Assembly (NCBI GenBank): GCA_023431245.1
Contig: JAEYXO010000327.1
Coordinates: 1-7,799, forward strand
Source: Pseudomonadota bacterium
Lineage (GTDB): Bacteria > Pseudomonadota > Gammaproteobacteria > Burkholderiales > SG8-41
Reading direction: 5' to 3'
DNA: 7,799 nt
How positions within the stretch are numbered: position 1 is the first letter of the stretch; every line of letters begins with the position of its first letter. Made by a program: the position numbers and the translations under genes. Below are positions 1 through 5,788 of this stretch, in pieces. The notes under the pieces are model-generated. The model saw only the letters and a program-made list of their open reading frames with translations, was not told where the DNA came from and did no database searches.

Positions 1-103
1 CGTACAGCGTGAAGCCCACGGCCGTCAGCGCCACCGAGAAGAAGGCGATGGCCATCCAGAACAGCTTGACGCTCAGTTTCGGTCGGGGCAGGGTGACTGA
101 CAA
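1..103 (-). CDS. N-terminus of a probable NarX-type sensor histidine kinase (partial)
   Basis: Only the first 34 codons are in the window; the gene continues past base 1. The peptide begins MSVTLPRPKLSVKLFWMA, with a short basic stretch followed by a hydrophobic segment at about residues 12-34 that looks like a first membrane helix. No ATG or GTG is available after the preceding in-frame stop. I chose TTG at 103-101 because GGAG lies 6 bases upstream of it. The basic-then-hydrophobic pattern, ending in GFTLY, resembles the start of betaproteobacterial NarX/NarQ-type nitrate or redox sensor kinases, where a periplasmic sensor follows. This is recognition by resemblance, because no kinase domain is visible. 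It lies 45 bases downstream of ccoS in the same direction, so co-transcription is likely. Another membrane-bound signalling protein, such as a chemoreceptor-like protein, remains possible. Confidence 0.5.
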   Translation of the reverse strand, partial: MSVTLPRPKLSVKLFWMAIAFFSVALTAVGFTLY

Positions 104-148
104 ATGCGGCTCCGTGGACGGCGTCCAGGGGCGGTGGACGCGGTTATG

Positions 149-301
149 TTACCCCTTGTCTTCGTCGTCATCCATCAGGATGCGGTGGGCTGGCCCTTCC
201 ATGTCGTCAAACTGCCCGCTCTTCAGCGCCCACCAGAAGATGGCGCCGATGGCGAACACCAGGACCACGCTCAGCGGAATCAGCAGGTAGAGGATCTCCA
301 T
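149..301 (-). CDS. ccoS: CcoS, cbb3-type cytochrome oxidase assembly protein
   Basis: This is a 50-residue protein starting MEILYLLIPLSVVLVFAIGA. It has one N-terminal membrane helix (about residues 3-24) followed by a short acidic cytoplasmic tail. The tail carries the family signature: W23-W24, S28-G29-Q30-F31-D32-D33, E35-G36-P37, R40-I41-L42, then a run of Asp/Glu. The length matches the family, which is usually about 45-70 residues. CcoS is needed for the cbb3 oxidase to become active and, from work in Rhodobacter, is linked to cofactor insertion into the catalytic subunit CcoN. It normally sits directly after ccoI. Here a transporter gene lies between them, ending 12 bases upstream of the ccoS ATG. 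No strong Shine-Dalgarno sequence is visible (only GCGGGC just before the ATG), so translation may be coupled to the upstream gene. The structural genes ccoNOP are not in the window. Confidence 0.9.
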   Translation of the reverse strand: MEILYLLIPLSVVLVFAIGAIFWWALKSGQFDDMEGPAHRILMDDDEDKG

Positions 302-313
302 GCCCGCGCCGGC

Positions 314-886
314 CTAGACGTAGCCCAGCCAGGACCACCAGGTCGCCCCCAGCAGCAGCACCAGCAGATAGCCGAAAACGGTGAGCACGAGTCCGGTGCG
401 CACGAAGTCACGCACGGTGAAGGTGTCGGTGCCGTAGGCCACCATGTTCTGCGGCGCGTTCACCGGCAGAATGAAACCGAAACTGACGACGAACTGCAGC
501 AGCAGGGTCATGCCGATCACGTTGAGTCCCGGCGTCTGCACCGTCTGCAGCACGCTGATGATGATCGGGATCATCGCCGAAGCCAGCGCGGTGGCACTGG
601 CAAAACCCAGGTGGATCACGATCAGGAACAGCGACATCACCGCGAGGATCATCAGCACCGGCATGTTCTGCAGCCCGAAGCCGGCAACGATGATGTTGGC
701 GAGCCAGCCCGCGGCCTTCGTCTGCAGCAGCGCGGTGCCGAGGCTGATGCCGACGCCGAACAGCACCACCGTGCCCCAGGGTATGCGGTTCTGGACCTGC
801 TTCCAGTCCATGATGCCGATGCCCGGCAGGAACATCAGCGCGATCGCTGCCACCGTCGTGGATGCGGTATCGAAGGGGTGCAGCAC
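314..886 (-). CDS. DASS-type symporter, C-terminal fragment (190 aa)
   Basis: This is the continuation of the same frame after the TAA. The first possible start is GTG at 886-884, one codon after the stop. It is normally an internal Val in KVLHPFD, and no convincing Shine-Dalgarno sequence precedes it, so independent translation would rely on reinitiation. The fragment holds the second half of the fold: WGTVVLFGVG (about residues 37-46 of the fragment), the second hairpin ASATALA (96-102) and the LPVNAPQN motif (140-147). It ends at TAG, 12 bases before the ccoS start codon. Listed separately because an automatic caller would split the gene here; most likely it is not a gene in its own right. 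Confidence 0.45.
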   Translation of the reverse strand: MLHPFDTASTTVAAIALMFLPGIGIMDWKQVQNRIPWGTVVLFGVGISLGTALLQTKAAGWLANIIVAGFGLQNMPVLMILAVMSLFLIVIHLGFASATALASAMIPIIISVLQTVQTPGLNVIGMTLLLQFVVSFGFILPVNAPQNMVAYGTDTFTVRDFVRTGLVLTVFGYLLVLLLGATWWSWLGYV

Positions 887-889
887 CTT

Positions 890-1801
890 TTAGGTCGCCC
901 ACAACGCGAGCAGCGCCAGTGAAATCGCCAGCAGCTTTTTCTCTGCCGCCGTCATCGGGCCAAGTTCGGCCAGCGCCTTGCGGATCGCCTCGCGGCCGCC
1001 CTGCACCTCATCGGTCTCCGGCGGCATCATGCGCACCATCACGAAATAGAGCACCACGGACATCGCGATCGACCACGGTGCCGCCGCAATCAGCCAGTCC
1101 AACCAAGTCACCGTGCCTTTGAGCATTTTTTCGATGAACCCGGTCGCCACCATGTTCTGGGCGGCCGCCGTCTTGACGCCAACATTCCAGATGCTCGCGG
1201 CCTGCGCGGTGGTGATCATCAGCAGCCCCGCAAACCGACTCCTGCGGTCGACGCCGAAGGCAAGGATGATGCCCATGATGATCGGAACCAGGCAAGCCAC
1301 CCGCGCGGTGGTGCTCGGCACGAAAAACGACAGCACGATGCCCACGAGGATCGCACCAACGACCACCCGCCGCGTCCCCGCCCCGACTTTCGAAAGGATC
1401 CACAGTGCAATGCGCTTGTCGAGGCCGGTCACGGTCATCGCCGCAGACAGGAACAGCGCAGCAGCCACCAGAGCCAGCGCGGTGTTGGCGAAGCCCCCGA
1501 GCGCAAGGGTCAGCGCGGCTCCCGTACCGAGCAGTGCATCCGGCCTGGCAACACTCGGAGCCAATCCGAGTAGGAAGGCTATAAGCGCCGCAATCATCAC
1601 GGCACTGACGGCATAATCGACGGCCTCGGTCACCCACAGGATCACCGCGAACAGCAGCACGCCGAGCATGTACTGCCCGGCAACGGGCAGACCCTCGGGC
1701 TGCGGCATCAGCACTGTGCCCAGCAGCGCGGCGATGGCGAGCCAGATGCCCCATTGTTTCACCGGCGCGAAGCCCGTTACGGCAGTGTCAGTGCTTGCCA
1801 T
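890..1801 (-). CDS. DASS-type symporter, N-terminal fragment (303 aa)
   Basis: This is the part of the interrupted symporter that would be made if the TAA at 892-890 is real. It starts at ATG 1801 behind a very strong ribosome binding site and ends LLALWAT. It contains the first half of the fold: the segment around residues 40-80, the LGGFANTALALVAAALFLS stretch (about 100-119) and the first SxT-type hairpin (PSTTAR, about 162-167). It lacks the second hairpin, so on its own it should not form a complete sodium/substrate site. The break falls after a charged loop rich in Glu, Lys and Arg (about 258-290) and one more hydrophobic stretch, near the junction between the two inverted repeats of this family. 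Confidence 0.6.
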   Translation of the reverse strand: MASTDTAVTGFAPVKQWGIWLAIAALLGTVLMPQPEGLPVAGQYMLGVLLFAVILWVTEAVDYAVSAVMIAALIAFLLGLAPSVARPDALLGTGAALTLALGGFANTALALVAAALFLSAAMTVTGLDKRIALWILSKVGAGTRRVVVGAILVGIVLSFFVPSTTARVACLVPIIMGIILAFGVDRRSRFAGLLMITTAQAASIWNVGVKTAAAQNMVATGFIEKMLKGTVTWLDWLIAAAPWSIAMSVVLYFVMVRMMPPETDEVQGGREAIRKALAELGPMTAAEKKLLAISLALLALWAT

Positions 1802-1805
1802 GCTT

Positions 1806-1813
1806 CTCCTCCT
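1806..1813 (-). promoter_or_regulatory. Strong Shine-Dalgarno of the DASS transporter gene
   Basis: On the minus strand this reads AGGAGGAG, with the AGGAGG core ending 6 bases before the ATG at 1801. It is the strongest ribosome binding site in the window and fixes the transporter start. A second AGGAGA (1824-1829) lies a little further upstream with no start codon suitably placed after it. The 74-base gap between the ccoI stop and this start holds no other feature that I can see. Confidence 0.75.
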
Positions 1814-1875
1814 GCGGATTGATTCTCCTGAAATCGTAAGTCGTGCCGCACACTCCGGTCATTGCCGGGATCATG

Positions 1876-4338
1876 TCAGCCGTTCCCCCGCGACAGGCGC
1901 AGCGCATTGAGCACCACCAGCAGCGAGCTCGCCGACATGCCGACCGCCGCGATCAGCGGCGTCACCAGCCCCGCCATCGCCAGCGGCAGCGCCACTGCGT
2001 TGTAGACCATGGTCCAGCCAAGGTTTTGGCGGATCACACGCAGCGTACGGCGCGCGTTACGCACGGTTCCCGCCAGCACGTCGAGCCGGTCGCCAAGCAG
2101 GATGATGTCGGCGCTGACCTGCGCCAGTTCGGTGCCGCTGCCGGGTGCGATGGACACCTGCGCGCGAGCCAGCACCGGCGCGTCATTGACGCCGTCGCCG
2201 ATCATCGCGACCACCGCGCCCTGCGCCTGCAGATTTTCCACGTAAGCCAGTTTGTCAGCCGGCGTTGCGCCTCCGGCGTAATCCGCGATGCCAAGTTCGA
2301 AAGCCGTATGCGCAACCCGCTGGGGACGGTCGCCTGAAAGCAGCGAGACCCGGGCACCGCCGGTCACAAGGTCGCGAACCAGGGCTGCCGCGTCATGGCG
2401 CACCACATCATCAAGCAGGAACAATGCGATCCAGCCCTTGTCATCGCCGAGCGCGACCACGGCGATGGCATCCGGCACGCACTCCAGGTCCGGCGGCAGA
2501 GCCCGCCCGTGCAGACACGCCACGTACGCAGGACTGCCGATGCGCAGCAGGCGTCCCCCAACGGAGCCCTCGATACCCTGGCCGGTGGCGGCGCTCACGC
2601 CGCTGGCCACCGGGTGCACGCCGTTGGCCGCAGCCACCAGCGCGCGACCCACCGGATGTTCGGACCAGGACTCGAGCGCCGCCGCGAGCGCGAGACATTG
2701 CGCGGGTGACTCGGACGCCAGCGCCCTGATTCCGGCGAGCGCCATGCGGCCGCTGGTCAGGGTTCCCGTCTTGTCAAACACGAAATGAGTCGCACGCGCC
2801 AGCGTTTCCAGCGCGGCACCGCGGGTCACCAGCACGCCCTCGCGGTACGCGGAGCCGGTCGCAGCGGTCAAGGCAGCGGGGGTGGCCAGCGACAACGCAC
2901 AGGGACAGGTCACCACCAGCATGGCCACCGCTATCCAAAGCGCACGCTGCGGATCGATCTGCCACCAGACCGCAAAGGTCACCAGTGTCAGCAGCAGCAG
3001 CGAGGCCACGAACCAGCGCGCAACCCGGTCGGCGAGCTTTGCGATGCGCGGCTTTTCGGCCTGTGCACGGTCCATCAGGCGCACGATGCCCGCCAGCACG
3101 GTGTCCTCACCGATACGGGTAACCCGCATCACAACCACGCCGTCGAGGTTGACCGCACCGCCGGTCAGCAGGTCTCCCGGTCGCTTGTTCACCGGCCGTG
3201 ATTCACCGGTCAGCAAGGCGTCGTCGGCCTTGCTGCCGCCCTCGACGACGATGCCGTCCGCCGGAATGCCTTCGCCGGGGCGCACCCGCACGAGATCGCC
3301 CGGGCGCAGTGCCGCGGCGGCAATGCGCTCGCCGGAGCCGTCCTGAAGGATGCGCTCGGCGGTGGCAGGCACCAGGCGCACCAGACGCTCCTGAGTCCTC
3401 ACCGCCTTCGCCCGCGCCTCCATTTCGAGAAAGCGGGCTCCGAGCAGCAGGAACACGAACATGGATACCGAATCGAAATAGACATCTCCGCTGGCCGTCC
3501 AGGTTGCGTAAACGCTGGCCGCGAAGGCGATCACAATACCCAGCGTGACCGGCACATCCATGCCGACGCGCCCCCGGCGCAGGTCGCGCCAGGCACCGTC
3601 GTAGAAAGGAACCGCCGACCACAGCGCCACCGGCAGCGTCAGCACGAGGCTGGCGAGACGCATCAGCTGTTCGATGTCCGGCGTCATCGTGCTTTCGGCG
3701 ATGTACACCGGAACGGCATACATCATCACCTGCATCATGCTGAAGCCGGCAATGAACAGGCGCCACAGCAGGACACCGCGCTCGCGGCGCAGGCGCTCCT
3801 CCGCCCGTCCGGCATCATAGGGATGCGCGGAATAGCCGAGACCGGCAACCGCGCCGAGGATCGCGCTCAGCGTGGTGGCGCGGGAATCCCAGCGCACCCG
3901 TGCGCGCCGCGTCGCGTAGTTCAGCGACACCGCGGACACGCCGGCGAGCCGCGCGATGCTCCGTTCGATCAACCAGACGCAGGCGGCGCAGGTCACGCCG
4001 TCGATCAGCAGCGACGCCTCCCTTTCATGCTCGCCTGCGTCCCTGACGAAGCTGCGCTGCACTTCGGGCATGTCGTACACGCTCAGCTCCTCGGGAACGG
4101 CAGCCAAATCACGGCCCGACGGCGCCATCGCCGTGCGGTTGCGGTAATAGGCGCCAAGACCGTTGCCGATGATCGTCTGCGCGACAGCCTGGCAACCGCG
4201 GCAGCAGGTCGGGCGTTCGGTGCCGTCCACCTCCACGGGAAACGCCGCATCGCCGACCGGCAATCCGCAATGGAAACACCCCGCGGGGGAATCCGCCGCG
4301 GGGTGCTGCTGCGCGGTTGCCGGCGTATATGCCGTCAT
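1876..4338 (-). CDS. ccoI: CcoI/FixI-type copper-transporting P1B ATPase
   Basis: This 820-residue inner-membrane ATPase moves copper and is required for assembly of the cbb3 cytochrome oxidase. In order it shows an N-terminal Cys-rich segment typical of CcoI (C21xxC24 and C45-C46xxC49); a heavy-metal-binding domain with GVTCAAC (C117, C120); membrane segments from about 190; the actuator TGE at 377-379; the ion-path CPC at 478-480; the phosphorylated Asp in DKTGT at 522-526; the SEHP nucleotide-binding motif (H561-P562); and the hinge GDGVNDAP at 714-721. C-terminal helices carry Y779-N780 and MSASS at 801-805, the copper-ATPase pattern. All catalytic motifs are intact. The Cys-rich N-terminus and nearby ccoS favour CcoI over the detoxifying exporter CopA. 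The start is ATG 4338, 25 bases after the ompW stop, with no clear Shine-Dalgarno, so translational coupling or read-through from ompW is plausible. Confidence 0.93.
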   Translation of the reverse strand: MTAYTPATAQQHPAADSPAGCFHCGLPVGDAAFPVEVDGTERPTCCRGCQAVAQTIIGNGLGAYYRNRTAMAPSGRDLAAVPEELSVYDMPEVQRSFVRDAGEHEREASLLIDGVTCAACVWLIERSIARLAGVSAVSLNYATRRARVRWDSRATTLSAILGAVAGLGYSAHPYDAGRAEERLRRERGVLLWRLFIAGFSMMQVMMYAVPVYIAESTMTPDIEQLMRLASLVLTLPVALWSAVPFYDGAWRDLRRGRVGMDVPVTLGIVIAFAASVYATWTASGDVYFDSVSMFVFLLLGARFLEMEARAKAVRTQERLVRLVPATAERILQDGSGERIAAAALRPGDLVRVRPGEGIPADGIVVEGGSKADDALLTGESRPVNKRPGDLLTGGAVNLDGVVVMRVTRIGEDTVLAGIVRLMDRAQAEKPRIAKLADRVARWFVASLLLLTLVTFAVWWQIDPQRALWIAVAMLVVTCPCALSLATPAALTAATGSAYREGVLVTRGAALETLARATHFVFDKTGTLTSGRMALAGIRALASESPAQCLALAAALESWSEHPVGRALVAAANGVHPVASGVSAATGQGIEGSVGGRLLRIGSPAYVACLHGRALPPDLECVPDAIAVVALGDDKGWIALFLLDDVVRHDAAALVRDLVTGGARVSLLSGDRPQRVAHTAFELGIADYAGGATPADKLAYVENLQAQGAVVAMIGDGVNDAPVLARAQVSIAPGSGTELAQVSADIILLGDRLDVLAGTVRNARRTLRVIRQNLGWTMVYNAVALPLAMAGLVTPLIAAVGMSASSLLVVLNALRLSRGNG

Positions 4339-4363
4339 CCGCGGTACGCGAGCAGCGCGACCA

Positions 4364-4948
4364 TCAGAACTTCATTCCCAGTCCCACGCCGAGGATGACG
4401 GGGTTGATCTTGAAGCTGGCGGCAGCGGCACCCGACACCTGGGTATCGATCCAGATCTTCTTCAGATCGACATTGAGAAAAAACGTCCTGTTGATCGGAA
4501 AATCGGCCCCCAACTGCAATGCCCCTCCCCAGCTGTTGCGATCCACCGTGGCCGTGCCGTTCAGCAGGCTGATGTCGTAAAAACGCGTGTAATTGATGCC
4601 TGCACCCACATACGGACGGAACGAGGCGCTGTCCGGCGAAAAATGATACTGCAGCGTCAGCGTCGGCGGCAGCAGTGCCACGGAACCGATGTTGGCGCCG
4701 GCCGCGGTGATCGTGTGCTTTTTGGTGGCCAGGATCAGCTCGAGGCCGAGGTTGCGCGTCACAAAATAGGTGAAATCGAGCTCCAGCGTGGTTTCGGTGC
4801 TGGCATCCAGGTTCAGCGCCGAAGAACTCGCATCCGGATTGATATTGATGACGCGCGCACGCGCCAGCCAGTCACCCTGCGCGGCCTGCGCCGCACCGGC
4901 CATCATGCTGATTGCCAGGAAAGCCGGTAGCCATGACCATCGTTTCAT
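4364..4948 (-). CDS. ompW: OmpW-family outer-membrane beta-barrel protein
   Basis: This 194-residue protein starts MKRWSWLPAF and has a signal peptide that probably ends at AQA (residue 22), giving a mature protein beginning AQGDW. OmpW forms an eight-stranded barrel with a narrow hydrophobic channel, linked to passage of small hydrophobic compounds and to stress and oxygen responses. Family hallmarks seen are LPPTLTLQYHF, the near-invariant FRPYVGAGINYTRFY, DFPINRTFFLNVDLK, an Asn-Pro-rich stretch near the end, and the terminal Phe of outer-membrane barrels. The ATG at 4948 is preferred because GAAG lies 6 bases upstream; the ATG at 4954, adding Met-Gln, is nearly as good. The frame stays open further upstream, but that part has no signal-peptide character. 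It is first in the probable ompW-ccoI-transporter-ccoS transcript, and an FNR-type box lies about 76 bases upstream. Confidence 0.9.
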   Translation of the reverse strand: MKRWSWLPAFLAISMMAGAAQAAQGDWLARARVININPDASSSALNLDASTETTLELDFTYFVTRNLGLELILATKKHTITAAGANIGSVALLPPTLTLQYHFSPDSASFRPYVGAGINYTRFYDISLLNGTATVDRNSWGGALQLGADFPINRTFFLNVDLKKIWIDTQVSGAAAASFKINPVILGVGLGMKF

Positions 4949-4995
4949 TTGCATCTTCAGGTTGTCGATCGGTTGAAACAGGCATCCACGGCGAC

Positions 4996-5001
4996 ATCCT
5001 A
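4996..5001 (-). promoter_or_regulatory. Predicted -10 element of the ompW-cco promoter
   Basis: The minus strand reads TAGGAT here, matching TATAAT at four of six bases, including the key A at position 2 and T at position 6. If the FNR-type box centre (between 5030 and 5031) is taken as -41.5, this hexamer falls at exactly -12 to -7 and the transcript would start at 4989, leaving a leader of about 35-41 bases before ompW. No separate -35 hexamer is needed at a class II activated promoter. The prediction rests on geometry and motif match only. Confidence 0.5.
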
Positions 5002-5008
5002 GGCAGCT

Positions 5009-5021
5009 TGCCCCTCGGGCA
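5009..5021. repeat. Small inverted repeat TGCCC-CTC-GGGCA
   Basis: A perfect 5-base inverted repeat with a 3-base centre lies between the FNR-type box and the -10 of the ompW promoter, roughly over its -35 region. Short GC-rich inverted repeats arise often by chance in DNA of this composition, so a role as an operator is only a possibility. Confidence 0.3.
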
Positions 5022-5023
5022 TG

Positions 5024-5037
5024 TTGACCCACATCAA
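5024..5037. promoter_or_regulatory. FNR/Anr/FixK-type binding site
   Basis: The sequence TTGACCCACATCAA matches the consensus TTGAT-N4-ATCAA at nine of ten defined bases; the single mismatch is C for T at the fifth base. The consensus is the established recognition site of the CRP/FNR-family regulators that respond to low oxygen. The site sits between two divergent genes, upstream of ompW and the cbb3 assembly genes on the minus strand and of aat on the plus strand. ompW and cco genes are known FNR-family targets in other proteobacteria, which strengthens the call. The regulator gene itself is not in the window. Confidence 0.75.
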
Positions 5038-5048
5038 ATACCCTGCAC

Positions 5049-5059
5049 ACCCTCAGGGT
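5049..5059. repeat. Perfect palindrome ACCCT-C-AGGGT in front of aat
   Basis: A perfect inverted repeat of 5 bases around a single C lies between the possible -35 and -10 hexamers of aat. This is a position where a bound protein would block or modulate the promoter. There is no match to an operator I recognise, so it is listed as a visible structure only. Confidence 0.3.
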
Positions 5060-5067
5060 TGTCCTTT

Positions 5068-5073
5068 TAAAAT
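5068..5073 (+). promoter_or_regulatory. Predicted -10 element of aat (leaderless-type start)
   Basis: TAAAAT matches TATAAT at five of six bases and ends 6 bases before the ATG of aat. A transcript from it would start at or next to the A of the start codon (5080). A weak -35 candidate, TGCACA at 5044-5049 (four of six), lies 18 bases upstream. No Shine-Dalgarno sequence precedes the ATG, which agrees with a leaderless messenger. Confidence 0.45.
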
Positions 5074-5079
5074 GACGCC

Positions 5080-5778
5080 ATGATTCCCTGGCTCGAACGC
5101 GGCGCCCCCTTCCCGCCGCTGGCACAGGCACTGCGAGAACCCAACGGGCTGCTGGCGGCCGGAGGAACGCTGGATGACGACCGGCTGCTCACGGCGTACC
5201 GCAGCGGCATATTTCCCTGGTACGGCGAGGGCCAGCCGGTGCTGTGGTGGAGTCCGGATCCGCGCATGGTGCTGTTTCCTGCGGAATTCCGGCTGCCGCG
5301 CTCGCTCGCAAAACGGATGCGCCGCCGCGATTATGAAATCCGGATTGACAGCGCATTCGAGGCGGTGATGCGCGCCTGCGCCGCGCCGCGCGGCGACGGC
5401 GCAGGCACATGGATCACGGAGGACATGATCAGCGCCTACTGCACGCTGCACCGCATGGGACATGCGCATTCGGTCGAGACCTGGATTGACGGCGAACTCG
5501 CCGGCGGACTGTACGGCATTGCCCTGGGCCGGATGTTCTACGGCGAGTCCATGTTCACCCGGGTTGCGGATGCCTCCAAGATAGCGCTGGCCAGCCTGGT
5601 GCACCGCCTGGAAAGCCGGCAGTTCGGCATGATCGACTGCCAGATGAACACCGCGCACCTTGCACGTTTCGGCGCGCGCGAAATACCGCGGGACGATTTC
5701 TCGGCGCGCCTTGCGGAATTGGTAAACTATCCCGCGCCTGCCGATGTCTGGCGCCTTGAGGAAGCACCGACGAACTGA
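5080..5778 (+). CDS. aat: Leucyl/phenylalanyl-tRNA--protein transferase
   Basis: This 232-residue cytoplasmic enzyme moves Leu or Phe from charged tRNA onto proteins whose N-terminus is Lys or Arg, marking them for ClpS and ClpAP. The whole protein matches the family in length (E. coli Aat is 234 residues). Visible motifs are REPNGLLAAGG (19-29), AYRSGIFPWY (39-48), WWSPDPR (56-62), GGLYG (142-146), FYGESMF (153-159), ASK (165-167) and DCQ at 186-188, where Asp and Gln take part in catalysis; H193-L194 follows. The ATG at 5080 is right for the family because MIPWL starts just before the conserved core. There is no Shine-Dalgarno before it. bpt begins 10 bases after its stop, so the two N-degron transferases are almost certainly co-transcribed. 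The gene is divergent from ompW across a 131-base region holding an FNR-type box. Confidence 0.95.
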   Translation: MIPWLERGAPFPPLAQALREPNGLLAAGGTLDDDRLLTAYRSGIFPWYGEGQPVLWWSPDPRMVLFPAEFRLPRSLAKRMRRRDYEIRIDSAFEAVMRACAAPRGDGAGTWITEDMISAYCTLHRMGHAHSVETWIDGELAGGLYGIALGRMFYGESMFTRVADASKIALASLVHRLESRQFGMIDCQMNTAHLARFGAREIPRDDFSARLAELVNYPAPADVWRLEEAPTN

Positions 5779-5788
5779 GTCCGCAGCC

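Larger units (their letters stand above)
314..1801 (-). pseudogene. SLC13/DASS-type anion:Na+ symporter gene interrupted by an in-frame stop
   Basis: One reading frame of 495 codons plus its final TAG encodes a typical divalent-anion:sodium symporter, broken only by a TAA at 892-890 (codon 304). The protein is hydrophobic throughout, with about 11 predicted membrane segments. Family landmarks lie on both sides of the stop: the first substrate/sodium hairpin motif PSTTAR at about residues 162-167, the WGTVVLFGVG segment after the break, the second hairpin motif ASATAL near 401, and the C-terminal FILPVNAPQN near 446-452 (LPVxTPPN in relatives). Reading through TAA gives continuous homology with no frameshift; GAA to TAA would be the simplest change. 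Likely substrates are di- or tricarboxylates or sulfate, but the sequence does not decide. It could be a true pseudogene, a recent nonsense mutation, a sequencing error, or a gene read as two polypeptides. Confidence 0.8.

Noticed and set aside
104..922. Long plus-strand frame (272 codons) opposite ccoS and the transporter, rich in His, Gln and Asp.
   Set aside because: Antisense shadow of genes with clear family motifs. The composition is what a reversed membrane-protein frame gives, and there is no recognisable domain or ribosome binding site.
1790..1874. Short frame from the ATG at 1874 in the ccoI-transporter gap (28 codons).
   Set aside because: It has no recognisable features, overlaps the transporter Shine-Dalgarno and start, and has no ribosome binding site of its own.
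4949..5131. N-terminal extension of the ompW frame up to 5131.
   Set aside because: The extension is Arg/Cys-rich, has no signal-peptide character, covers the predicted promoter and overlaps the divergent aat start. The signal peptide begins at 4948 or 4954.
5721..5735. AT-richer spot GGTAAACTATCC near the end of aat as an internal promoter for bpt.
   Set aside because: There is no acceptable -35 and it is a single short match inside coding sequence. The 10-base spacing of aat and bpt already explains bpt expression.
5744..5788. Upstream ATG of bpt inside aat, adding 15 residues.
   Set aside because: The added residues overlap aat and do not belong to the conserved Bpt N-terminus. GTG at 5789 gives the standard family start.
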